Shown here: in pieces, positions 1 through 5,898 of the stretch | How the letters are laid out: every line of letters begins with the position of its first letter | Position numbering within the stretch: the stretch's first letter is position 1 | Source: CAZQKE01 sp964593865 | GTDB taxonomy: Bacteria > Chloroflexota > Anaerolineae > JAAYZQ01 | Length of the DNA: 6,722 nucleotides | Reading direction: 5' to 3' | Assembly: GCA_964593865.1 (NCBI GenBank) | Contig: CAZQKE010000009.1 | Span: 1-6,722, forward strand | Notes under the pieces: generated by a model | Seen by the model: the letters and a program-made list of their open reading frames with translations, nothing else | Databases searched by the model: none | What the model was told of the DNA's origin: nothing | Translations under genes and position numbers: made by a program

Positions 1-318
1 GCTGACCTGCTGGAATTTGACCAGTTCGACCAGGGCGCGGATCTCGCAGGCGCGGAGGACCAGGCCCAGTTTTTTGGGGTTGCCGGTCATGGTCAATTGG
101 GAAGCGGCCCGCGCGCCGTTGATGGGCAACACGGGGGCCAGGGGATCGGCCCGGTCCAGTGCGGTGATGTCTGTGACCAGCATGGGAGCGATGCCGTTGC
201 CCGGCAACCGCATGGGCACTTGCAACGCTTCCACCACGCCCTTTTCCATCAGTGAACGGAGCAGTCCCTGTATCCCTTGCAGTGTGCCCTCTGATGCGCT
301 AATCGTCGTTTCTATCAT
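1..318 (-). CDS. FrhB/FdhB-like coenzyme F420 hydrogenase/dehydrogenase beta subunit, N-terminal part (runs off the left edge)
   Basis: The first 106 codons are present, reading from ATG at 318 to the left edge without a stop. The sequence MIETTISASEGTLQGIQGLL opens a domain that resembles the N-terminal part of the FrhB/FdhB family. Residues 88-99 (LRACEIRALVEL) match the family motif LRxCEIRAxxEL. Family members carry FAD and iron-sulfur clusters and pass electrons between F420, or another carrier, and a hydrogenase, formate dehydrogenase or Hdr complex. A GAGGGTG ribosome-binding site lies just upstream, and the gene starts 16 bp after mvhD, so it is probably co-transcribed and co-assembled. 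The cluster-binding and flavin-binding regions lie outside the window, so the carrier cannot be decided here. The family call is fairly secure; the physiological partner is inference. Confidence 0.8.
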   Translation of the reverse strand, partial: MIETTISASEGTLQGIQGLLRSLMEKGVVEALQVPMRLPGNGIAPMLVTDITALDRADPLAPVLPINGARAASQLTMTGNPKKLGLVLRACEIRALVELVKFQQVS

Positions 319-334
319 CTTTCACCCTCTTCTG

Positions 335-763
335 TCAAATCGCGCCGACGCCTTTCAGCGGGTTCGGTCCTTTTTCTTTCAAGGCTGCCACGAATTCGGT
401 CACCGTATCGGCAAAGTATTGGCCTTCGCTGGCGCTGATCCAGCGCAGCCACACCCGGTCGGGGTCAAAGCCCATCTGTTCCAGGATGCTTTGCAGGATG
501 GCGACGCGGCGGCGGGCCTTGTAGTTGCCGGATTGGTAGTGGCAGTCGCCGGGGTGACAGCCGCCGATGAGCACGCCATCGGCCCCTTCCAGCAAGGCTT
601 TGACGACGTACACCGGGTCCAGCCCGCCGGAGCACATCAAGCGGATGATGCGGATGTTGGGCGGGTACTGGATGCGCGATGTGCCGGCCAGGTCGGCCCC
701 GGTGTAGGTGCACCAGTTGCACAAAAAGGCGATGATCCTCGGTTCAAATTCGGTCTCTGCCAT
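335..763 (-). CDS. mvhD: MvhD/FlpD-family [2Fe-2S] electron-transfer subunit
   Basis: This 142-residue protein has the length of a stand-alone MvhD (methyl-viologen-reducing hydrogenase delta subunit; FlpD and FlxD are relatives). The conserved cysteines are all present: C15 and C18 in LCNWCTYTGAD, C44 in RLMCSGGLDP, and C69 and C74 in GGCHPGDCHY. In characterised complexes this subunit holds a [2Fe-2S] cluster and hands electrons from a hydrogenase, formate dehydrogenase or FlxABC module to HdrA, in the cytoplasm. The ATG at 763 is preceded by a GAGGAAGGG ribosome-binding site. It lies 16 bp after the second CBS-ACT gene and 16 bp before the FrhB/FdhB-like gene. Its place near hdrA, as a separate gene rather than an HdrA fusion, supports an Hdr-linked role. 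No truncation or missing ligand is visible. The symbol is used in the family sense. Confidence 0.93.
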   Translation of the reverse strand: MAETEFEPRIIAFLCNWCTYTGADLAGTSRIQYPPNIRIIRLMCSGGLDPVYVVKALLEGADGVLIGGCHPGDCHYQSGNYKARRRVAILQSILEQMGFDPDRVWLRWISASEGQYFADTVTEFVAALKEKGPNPLKGVGAI

Positions 764-779
764 GATCCCTTCCTCAATT

Positions 780-1424
780 TCAGGTTTCGCGGGCGTCCAC
801 GATGGTCAGGTCCAGGTCGGCCATGGCCGCCTGGAGCTGCTCCAGGGAGACATCCTCGACCTTGACCGTCACCACCGCCGTGGTCGGGTCGTCGCCCAAG
901 AATGTGCCCAGGGCCAGGATGTTGCCCCCCAATTCGGCGATGGCGGTGGTCAGGCGGGCCATCTCCCCCTTGCGCTCCGGGATGTCCAAAGTCAGGCGCA
1001 GTCCCGAATCCCGGGCGCCCAGCATTTCCAAAAATACTTTGAAAATGTCGGTCTCGGTGATGATGCCCACCAACCGGCCGTCCTCCATCACCGGCAGGCC
1101 GCCGATTTTGTGGTCGGTCATGATCCGCGCCGCTTCTTCCAGCGGCGTGTCCGGCCCGACGGTGATGACTTCCCGGCTCATCACCTCGTCCACGGTGAGA
1201 CGGGTCAGCCGGTCGTGCAGTTCGTAGATGCTCAGCGACGTGGCCGGGGAGGGCGCGGCGTAGAGCAGGTCCTTTTCGGAGACGATGCCGACCATACGAC
1301 CGTTGTCATCCAGCACCGGCAGGCGGCGCACTCCGCGCCGACGCATGGTTCGCAGGGCGTCGGTGACGGGCGTACCGGCAGGGATGGTCACCGGTCGGCG
1401 GGACATTCGCTCACGGACCAGCAT
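780..1424 (-). CDS. CBS-CBS-ACT domain protein, second tandem copy
   Basis: This is a 214-residue predicted soluble protein. Residues 1-56 form one CBS motif (MSRRPVTI, then RRLPVLDDNGRMVGIVSEKDLL). Residues 78-132 form a second (VMSREVITV, then GGLPVMEDGRLVGIITETDIF). Residues 141-212 form an ACT-like domain (RKGEMARLTTAIAELGGNIL). CBS pairs usually bind adenine nucleotides and ACT domains bind small metabolites, so a sensor or allosteric subunit is likely; the ligand is unknown. AcuB-like proteins share this architecture. It is a paralogue of the gene just upstream, differing mainly by a longer linker between the CBS motifs (about residues 56-77). The ATG at 1424 is chosen over a TTG one codon earlier because it gives the same MLVxERM start as the paralogue and follows GGGAGGA. 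Its A is shared with the upstream stop (TGATG), which implies translational coupling. Confidence 0.9.
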   Translation of the reverse strand: MLVRERMSRRPVTIPAGTPVTDALRTMRRRGVRRLPVLDDNGRMVGIVSEKDLLYAAPSPATSLSIYELHDRLTRLTVDEVMSREVITVGPDTPLEEAARIMTDHKIGGLPVMEDGRLVGIITETDIFKVFLEMLGARDSGLRLTLDIPERKGEMARLTTAIAELGGNILALGTFLGDDPTTAVVTVKVEDVSLEQLQAAMADLDLTIVDARET

Positions 1425-2020
1425 CAATCCTCCCGCACATCCACAATTTCCATGCCCAGGGCTTCCATGATGGCCACCAGTTTGTCGCCGTCCACGTCGG
1501 AGACCTTGACCGTGACCATGCGGTTGGTGGGGTCCTCACCCTGGAATGTCACCAGGGCCAGGATGTTGCCCCCCATGGCGGCGATTTCGTTGGTCAGGTT
1601 GGCCAGCATCCCCTTTTCCTCCGGGACGAGCATGGTCAGCCGCAGTCCCGGTTCGCGGGCGGCCAGCAGTTCCAAAAAGATGTTGAACAGGTCGGTTTCG
1701 GTGATGATGCCCACCAGCCGCCCGTCGCGCATGACCGGCAGGCTGCTGATTTGGTGATCGGCCATGATGCGGGCTGCTTCTTCAATGGCGGTGTATTCGG
1801 TGACGGTGATGACCTCGCGGGTCATCACCCCGGCCACCGGGTCGTCCTCTTTGGCCCGCAGCAGGTCTTTTTCGGAAATGATGCCGATCAGCGCTCCTTC
1901 TTTGTCCACGACCGGCAGGTGGCGGAGTTTATGTTCTTCTATGATCGCCAGGGCCTGGGCGACGGTGGCCTCATCGCTCACGGTCACGGGATGGGTTGTC
2001 ATTCGTTCTACGACCAGCAT
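1424..2020 (-). CDS. CBS-CBS-ACT domain protein, first tandem copy
   Basis: This is a 198-residue protein with two CBS motifs and an ACT-like tail. CBS1 covers residues 1-55 (MTTHPVTV, RHLPVVDKEGALIGIISEKD). CBS2 covers about 62-115 (VMTREVITV, SSLPVMRDGRLVGIITETD). The ACT-like part covers 125-196 (EKGMLANLTNEIAAMGGNIL). By family it should sense an adenine nucleotide and perhaps an amino acid or similar ligand; no catalytic domain is present. The reading frame stays open to a TTG at 2053, but the ATG at 2020 is preferred: a perfect AGGAGG lies 7 bp ahead and the start matches the paralogue. It follows hdrA by 61 bp and runs straight into the second copy. The two copies are clearly homologous along their whole length, so they arose by duplication and may form a heterodimer. 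A regulatory role in the Hdr complex is inference. Confidence 0.9.
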   Translation of the reverse strand: MLVVERMTTHPVTVSDEATVAQALAIIEEHKLRHLPVVDKEGALIGIISEKDLLRAKEDDPVAGVMTREVITVTEYTAIEEAARIMADHQISSLPVMRDGRLVGIITETDLFNIFLELLAAREPGLRLTMLVPEEKGMLANLTNEIAAMGGNILALVTFQGEDPTNRMVTVKVSDVDGDKLVAIMEALGMEIVDVRED

Positions 2021-2027
2021 CTCGGAG

Positions 2028-2033
2028 CCTCCT
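2028..2033 (-). promoter_or_regulatory. Perfect AGGAGG ribosome-binding site that fixes the start of the first CBS-ACT gene
   Basis: The minus strand reads AGGAGG, 7 nt before the ATG at 2020. The upstream in-frame TTG at 2053 has no comparable site, so the shorter protein is preferred. Confidence 0.75.
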
Positions 2034-2043
2034 GTTTTCTCAC

Positions 2044-2061
2044 CGCCGGTCAAACCCGGCG
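2044..2061 (-). other. Intercistronic hairpin between hdrA and the CBS-ACT genes
   Basis: CGCCGG and CCGGCG form a perfect 6-bp GC-rich stem around a 6-nt loop, about 20 bp after the hdrA stop codon. On the minus strand no T run follows, so it does not look like an intrinsic terminator. It could act as an mRNA-stability or processing element that sets the ratio of HdrA to downstream products. The function is inference; the pairing is seen. Confidence 0.35.
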
Positions 2062-2081
2062 TCTCGGCGATGCGCCTTTCT

Positions 2082-5000
2082 TTAGATCAAGGCCATGTCC
2101 ACGGCGGCCAGCATCTGCTTGTGTTCCAATGTCCGTTGCAGCGTTGCCTTGTTGGGACAGACCATGGCGCACACGCCGCAGCCCTGGCACAGGGCATAGT
2201 CCACATCGGCCACCCGCGTATCGTAGTTTAGCACCCGCGCCCCAAAGGGGCAAGCCTCCACGCAAAGGCCGCAGAAGCTGCACAGCCGCTCGTTGACCCA
2301 AACCGCCGTGGGCCGGTCGGCAAGCACCTGAGGAGCCAGGAACGCGGCGGCCCGCATGGCTGCTCCCTGGGCCTGGGCGATGGTTTCCTCCAAAAAGCGA
2401 GGGCTGTGGGCCAACCCGGCCACGAACATCCCCCCTCCCAGGTCCAGGGGTTTCATCTTGGGGTGCTCTTCGGCGAAAAAGCCGTCGTCATTCAGGGCGA
2501 CGCCCAACGCCTGCGCCAATGCGCTGCCTTCTTCGGCTTCGATGCCCACGCTCAGCACCAGCAGGTCGGCCTTGAGCTCCACCGGCAGCCCCGTCACCGG
2601 TTCGACCAGCGAGACCCGCACGCCGTCCGCATCGGCCTGCACCTGGGGCTTGTCCGGCAACTCGTAGCGCATAAAGACCACACCTGCATCCCGCGCCATC
2701 TGGTAGGCTGCTTCGCGGAAGCCGTAGGTCCGCACTTCACGGTAGAGGACGTAGACGTTCGTTTCCGGGTGCAGTTCTTTGATTTTGAGGGCGTTTTTGA
2801 CCGCCTGTGTGCAGCACACCCGCGAGCAATAAGGCCGTCCCGGCTCGCGGGAGCCGACGCATTGGATCATGACGACGGTGCGCGGGAAATCGGGGTCGTC
2901 CGGTTCGCCGTTTCCCAGCCGTTCTTCCAACTCTCGCTGGGTGATAACGTGGGGGTTCTGGCCGTAAAGGTATTCCTCCGTCGGCGCAGGTTTGCCGCCG
3001 GTGGCGACGATGAGGACGCCGTGTTCAACCGTTCGCTCTTCGCCGCCCACGGCGATCACCGACCGGTAGCGTCCCGGCTTGCCCTCGGTGCGCAGCAGCT
3101 GCGCCTTCCGATGGACTGTGATCCATTCGCTTTCTTCCACCTGGGCGATCAGGTCGGCCAATTCGGCCTGCGGCTCGCCGGAAAATTGGGTGTTGGGGGT
3201 TGGGGGCTGGTAGCGGATGTGCCGCCACTGGCCACCCAGTTCCGCCTCCCGCTCCACCAGGTCTACGGGGATGCCCAAACGGGCCAGGGTGAGGGAGGCC
3301 GTCAGGCCCGCCGCCCCACCGCCGACGACCAACGCCCGCCGGGTCAAGGCTTCCTCCGCCCTCAGGGAAAAGGCTTCCAGCCCGGACATGACCTTCAGGC
3401 CGGCGACGGCCATACCCACCAGCGATTCGGCTTTGGCGACCAGGTCCGCGCCGTTGTTGCGGTGGGGATAAACTACCTGCTCCCGCAGGGCGACGCGGGC
3501 CAGCAGGCGGGGATCCAGCCCGGCTTTGCCCATCATTTCTTCAAATTCGTCGGCGTACAGGCGGTGGGAGCATCCGGCCACGACGACGCGGTTCAGCCCT
3601 TCCGCTTCAATGGCTTCCCGGATCGCCGCCCGCCCTGCCTCGGTGCAGGCGTCGTCCACCACCTGGGTCAGGGCGACGCCCGGCAGCCCTTTGGCCCACC
3701 CGGCCACGCTTTCCACGTCCAGGGGCAGCAGATCGGCGCAGCGGCAGACGAACACGCCTACACGGGGTTCTTGGTCCGCCAGATCGGTGATCCGGGAAGG
3801 CGATAGGTTGCTCGGTTGGGCGGGCTTGACTTTGCCGTTCCCCAAATAGGCGGCAATCTCGGCGGCGGCCCCGGCGGCCTCGGCCACCGTCTCCGGGATG
3901 TCTTTGGGTTCGCGGAAGGCCCCGGCGACGAACACGCCCGGTTGGTTCGTCCGCAGGGGGTGGTAGCCGTCGCTTTGGGCAAAGCCGTATTCGTTCAACG
4001 CGACGCCCAACCGGCGGGCCAGGTCCTGCACTCCTTGGGGCGGGGCCAGGCCGATGGCCAGCACCACCAGGTCAAACTCTTCCTCGCGCAATTTGCCGTC
4101 TTCGCCCACGTAGCCGATGACCAGGTTTTTGCTCTGCTGGAGCTCATGGACGACGGAGGGCATGGAACGGCGGTAGGTCACGCCCGGCAGGGCCTGCACT
4201 CCCTCGATGTAGGTCTCGAAATCTTTGCCAAAGGCCCGCAGGTCCATGAAAAAGACGGTTGCTTCCAGGTCCGGGGCGATCTTTTTCGCCAGCGTTACCT
4301 GCTTGGCGGTGTACATGCAGCAGGCGGAGGAGCAATAGCCTGCGCCGCAGAGGTTGTCCCGCGAGCCGACACAATGGACGAATGCGACCTTCCGGGGTAG
4401 CTTGCCGTCCGAGGGGCGGGCCAGGTGGGCCACGCTGGACCCGGCCAGGCTGACCATCCGCTCAAACTCTGTCGCCGAGAGGACGTTGGCGTACACGCCA
4501 TAGCCGTATTCGCCCTTGATGCGGGCGTCAAAGGGGGCAAAACCGGGCGTCAGCAGCACCGCGCCGACCTCCAACGTCTCTTCCCGGTCCTGCATCTCCA
4601 GGTCAACGGCCCCGGTGGGGCAGGCTTCCACGCAAGCCCCACAGCGGGTGCAATACTCCATGTCAATCAGCCAGGTATCGGGCACGGCCCGCAATCCCGC
4701 CGGGCGGTAGATGGCTTTGACGGGATGCAGCCGACCTTCATGGTCGTGGGGGCGTTCCACGGGGCAGACCGCCGCGCACTCGCCGCAGCCGGTGCATTTT
4801 TCGGCATCCACGTAGCGGGCCTTGTGGCGGATGGTGACCCGGTGGATTGGGGAATCGGTGGATTGGGATTTGCCCAATTTTTCGGTCTCCCAGTCCACCA
4901 ACTCGGCGTAGGGCAGCAGGTGGACGTTTGCCCGCATGTCGCATTCAAAGGTGGGGCAGTATGAGGGTTGGTGGGGCAGCATGAGGCAGATGCCGCACGA

Positions 5001-5180
5001 GTTGGTGGGGAAGGTGTGGTCCAAGAGGTGCATAGATCCGCCGATGGTCGGGGCGGCGTCCAGCAGGTGGACCGGGTGGCCCAACTCGGCCAGGTGCATC
5101 GCCGCCGCCATCCCGGCAATACCCCCGCCGACGATCAGAACCGGCAAGCGATCAAGAGAGGCTTCTTGGGTCTCGCTCAT
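2082..5180 (-). CDS. hdrA: Large HdrA-like iron-sulfur flavoprotein with two tandem flavin halves
   Basis: This 1032-residue protein is well above the roughly 650 of a classical HdrA. Half 1 is a thioredoxin-reductase-like FAD domain (VGGGIAG at 17-23), with the HdrA signature TFPTNSCGIC at 57-65 plus C75 and C80. It holds an inserted two-cluster ferredoxin (C129, C132, C135, C139 and C177, C180, C183, C187) and an HCVGSR motif at 269-274. Residues 473-600 match the classical HdrA N-terminal domain (C479, C481, C512, C537). Half 2 is another FAD domain (VVGGGAAG at 618-625, QCVGSR at 773-778) that lacks the inserted ferredoxin and the TFPT cysteines. The C-terminus is a two-cluster ferredoxin (C967 to C1008). 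HdrA is the cytoplasmic flavin core of Hdr complexes and can bifurcate electrons. The ATG at 5180 follows GAGGGAGAAG and overlaps the stop of the HEPN relic. HdrA-like identity is sure; reaction partners are inferred. Confidence 0.93.
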   Translation of the reverse strand: MSETQEASLDRLPVLIVGGGIAGMAAAMHLAELGHPVHLLDAAPTIGGSMHLLDHTFPTNSCGICLMLPHQPSYCPTFECDMRANVHLLPYAELVDWETEKLGKSQSTDSPIHRVTIRHKARYVDAEKCTGCGECAAVCPVERPHDHEGRLHPVKAIYRPAGLRAVPDTWLIDMEYCTRCGACVEACPTGAVDLEMQDREETLEVGAVLLTPGFAPFDARIKGEYGYGVYANVLSATEFERMVSLAGSSVAHLARPSDGKLPRKVAFVHCVGSRDNLCGAGYCSSACCMYTAKQVTLAKKIAPDLEATVFFMDLRAFGKDFETYIEGVQALPGVTYRRSMPSVVHELQQSKNLVIGYVGEDGKLREEEFDLVVLAIGLAPPQGVQDLARRLGVALNEYGFAQSDGYHPLRTNQPGVFVAGAFREPKDIPETVAEAAGAAAEIAAYLGNGKVKPAQPSNLSPSRITDLADQEPRVGVFVCRCADLLPLDVESVAGWAKGLPGVALTQVVDDACTEAGRAAIREAIEAEGLNRVVVAGCSHRLYADEFEEMMGKAGLDPRLLARVALREQVVYPHRNNGADLVAKAESLVGMAVAGLKVMSGLEAFSLRAEEALTRRALVVGGGAAGLTASLTLARLGIPVDLVEREAELGGQWRHIRYQPPTPNTQFSGEPQAELADLIAQVEESEWITVHRKAQLLRTEGKPGRYRSVIAVGGEERTVEHGVLIVATGGKPAPTEEYLYGQNPHVITQRELEERLGNGEPDDPDFPRTVVMIQCVGSREPGRPYCSRVCCTQAVKNALKIKELHPETNVYVLYREVRTYGFREAAYQMARDAGVVFMRYELPDKPQVQADADGVRVSLVEPVTGLPVELKADLLVLSVGIEAEEGSALAQALGVALNDDGFFAEEHPKMKPLDLGGGMFVAGLAHSPRFLEETIAQAQGAAMRAAAFLAPQVLADRPTAVWVNERLCSFCGLCVEACPFGARVLNYDTRVADVDYALCQGCGVCAMVCPNKATLQRTLEHKQMLAAVDMALI

Positions 5181-5341
5181 TCGATGTCTTCTCCCTCATC
5201 ACCGTTCAAATCCAACGCTCCGACCTCGGATAGATAGGTTTCCATCCGCTCCACGAATCGCTCCGCATCGGCCAACAGCTCGTTTGTCTCCTCCCAGGTC
5301 AGAGCAACCAAATCGTCACGATAATTACTTTTTTCCAGAAT
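5177..5341 (-). pseudogene. C-terminal relic of a HEPN-domain gene (partner of the MNT gene)
   Basis: Directly after the MNT stop, and in the same frame, about 54 codons stay open to a TGA that overlaps the hdrA start (ATGA). The conceptual peptide includes ILEKSNYRDDLV, then TWEETNELLADAERFVERME. It resembles the last helices of HEPN proteins that accompany MNT nucleotidyltransferases, where an R-x-x-D-Y-like step is followed by an acidic EEAxELLxxAxxFVxxI helix. The N-terminal two thirds, including the RX4-6H ribonuclease motif and any good start codon (only ATT and CTG near the front), are missing. The simplest reading is an internal deletion that inactivated the HEPN toxin. The relic may still matter because it places a stop codon over the hdrA start and could aid coupling. 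The assignment rests on a short, divergent match and is moderate. Confidence 0.6.
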
Positions 5342-5704
5342 TCAGGATTCGGGTGTGCTCGTCCATAAGCTTATGCTCTCGCGCGCAAGGGCACGGTACA
5401 ACGGCGCTCGGTGCCGCCGATGCCACTCGAACCGTTTCTGGGACATGGTTAGATCTGAGAGAACGACGCCATATTCGAGATCGATTTCGCTGCCCAGCCG
5501 GGCGATGGCTCGGCGCAGAGGCCGCTCTTCTCCGGCTACGATGACCAGCAGATCAATGTCCGATTCGGCGTCGGCATCGCCTCGCGCTTTAGAGCCGAAC
5601 AGGCGCACGTCCAGAATTTCATCGGGATATGTGGCTTGCAAGCGCGAGACAAAGTCTGCCAATGCTCGTCGTTCCATCTCTGTCAGGGTAGACTGCTGAA
5701 ACAC
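5342..5704 (-). CDS. MNT-type minimal nucleotidyltransferase (MntA-like antitoxin)
   Basis: This is a 120-residue protein of the small MNT family (DNA polymerase beta fold). The active-site signature is intact: GSKAR at 37-41 then SDIDLLV at 48-54, with catalytic D49 and D51 and a third acidic residue at D75 (SEIDLEYG). In MNT-HEPN toxin-antitoxin modules this enzyme AMPylates the HEPN ribonuclease and neutralises it. Here only a HEPN relic follows, so the antitoxin appears orphaned, or works on another HEPN protein elsewhere. The start is uncertain: GTG at 5704 and TTG at 5707 both follow a GAGGAG site (8 and 5 nt), while the first ATG is at 5677. I see no convincing promoter of its own; read-through from hdrB is possible. 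Its base composition seems less GC-rich than hdrA. The family call is strong. Confidence 0.88.
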   Translation of the reverse strand: MFQQSTLTEMERRALADFVSRLQATYPDEILDVRLFGSKARGDADAESDIDLLVIVAGEERPLRRAIARLGSEIDLEYGVVLSDLTMSQKRFEWHRRHRAPLYRALARESISLWTSTPES

Positions 5705-5707
5705 CAA

Positions 5708-5858
5708 CCGCTCTCCTCTAACCTGTTTCCCATCGGATGTTCACCTTTATCAAAAGGCCCTGTGGCCGGTATGGGTTGTCCCCTTGCAAAGGGAGGCTAT
5801 ACTCACCCCGCAACACACGGCAGGTTGGCCACGCGCACCAGGGTTCGAACGGTTTCGG
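5708..5858. other. Non-coding spacer upstream of the MNT gene
   Basis: I find no supportable gene here. It contains two short hairpins: GGCC/GGCC at 5756-5767 with loop CTGT, and CCCTT/AAGGG at 5781-5793 with loop GCA. A GGTTCGAAC stretch at 5842-5850 recalls a tRNA T-loop, but no tRNA arms surround it. The spacer separates the divergent pair formed by the + strand RNA promoter and the minus-strand MNT gene. Confidence 0.4.
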
Positions 5859-5872
5859 CATTGTTGACAATG
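5859..5872. promoter_or_regulatory. 14-bp palindrome over the -35 box: operator candidate
   Basis: CATTGT and ACAATG are perfect inverted arms separated by TG. The right half and centre include the TTGACA -35 element, so a dimeric repressor bound here would block the promoter. A second 8-bp palindrome (GGCGCGCC, 5872-5879) lies in the spacer. The binding protein is unknown, and the symmetry could partly come from the -35 sequence itself. Confidence 0.45.
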
Positions 5873-5892
5873 GCGCGCCTCGGTGTTATAAT
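5864..5892 (+). promoter_or_regulatory. Consensus sigma70/sigmaA promoter driving the structured RNA
   Basis: TTGACA (5864-5869) and TATAAT (5887-5892) are both perfect and separated by the ideal 17 bp. A TG at 5884-5885 adds an extended -10 (TGnTATAAT). The predicted transcript starts at about 5899-5900, where no convincing coding sequence follows but a strongly folding RNA does. It points against every gene in the window. A promoter this close to consensus by chance in GC-rich DNA is unlikely. Confidence 0.85.
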
Positions 5893-5898
5893 GTGTCC

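Noticed and set aside
17..865. Long + strand open frame of 282 codons
   Set aside because: It lies antisense to the FrhB/FdhB-like and MvhD genes, whose products are recognisable. Its translation is low-complexity and resembles no family.
2044..2061. Intrinsic terminator after hdrA
   Set aside because: The hairpin is good, but no T run follows on the minus strand, and same-direction genes with strong ribosome-binding sites follow at once.
2406..3806. 466-codon + strand open frame
   Set aside because: It is antisense to hdrA, which has intact motifs throughout. Such frames are expected opposite GC-rich genes.
5831..5860. tRNA-like GGTTCGAAC
   Set aside because: Neither strand offers the 5-bp T stem, anticodon arm or acceptor pairing around it.
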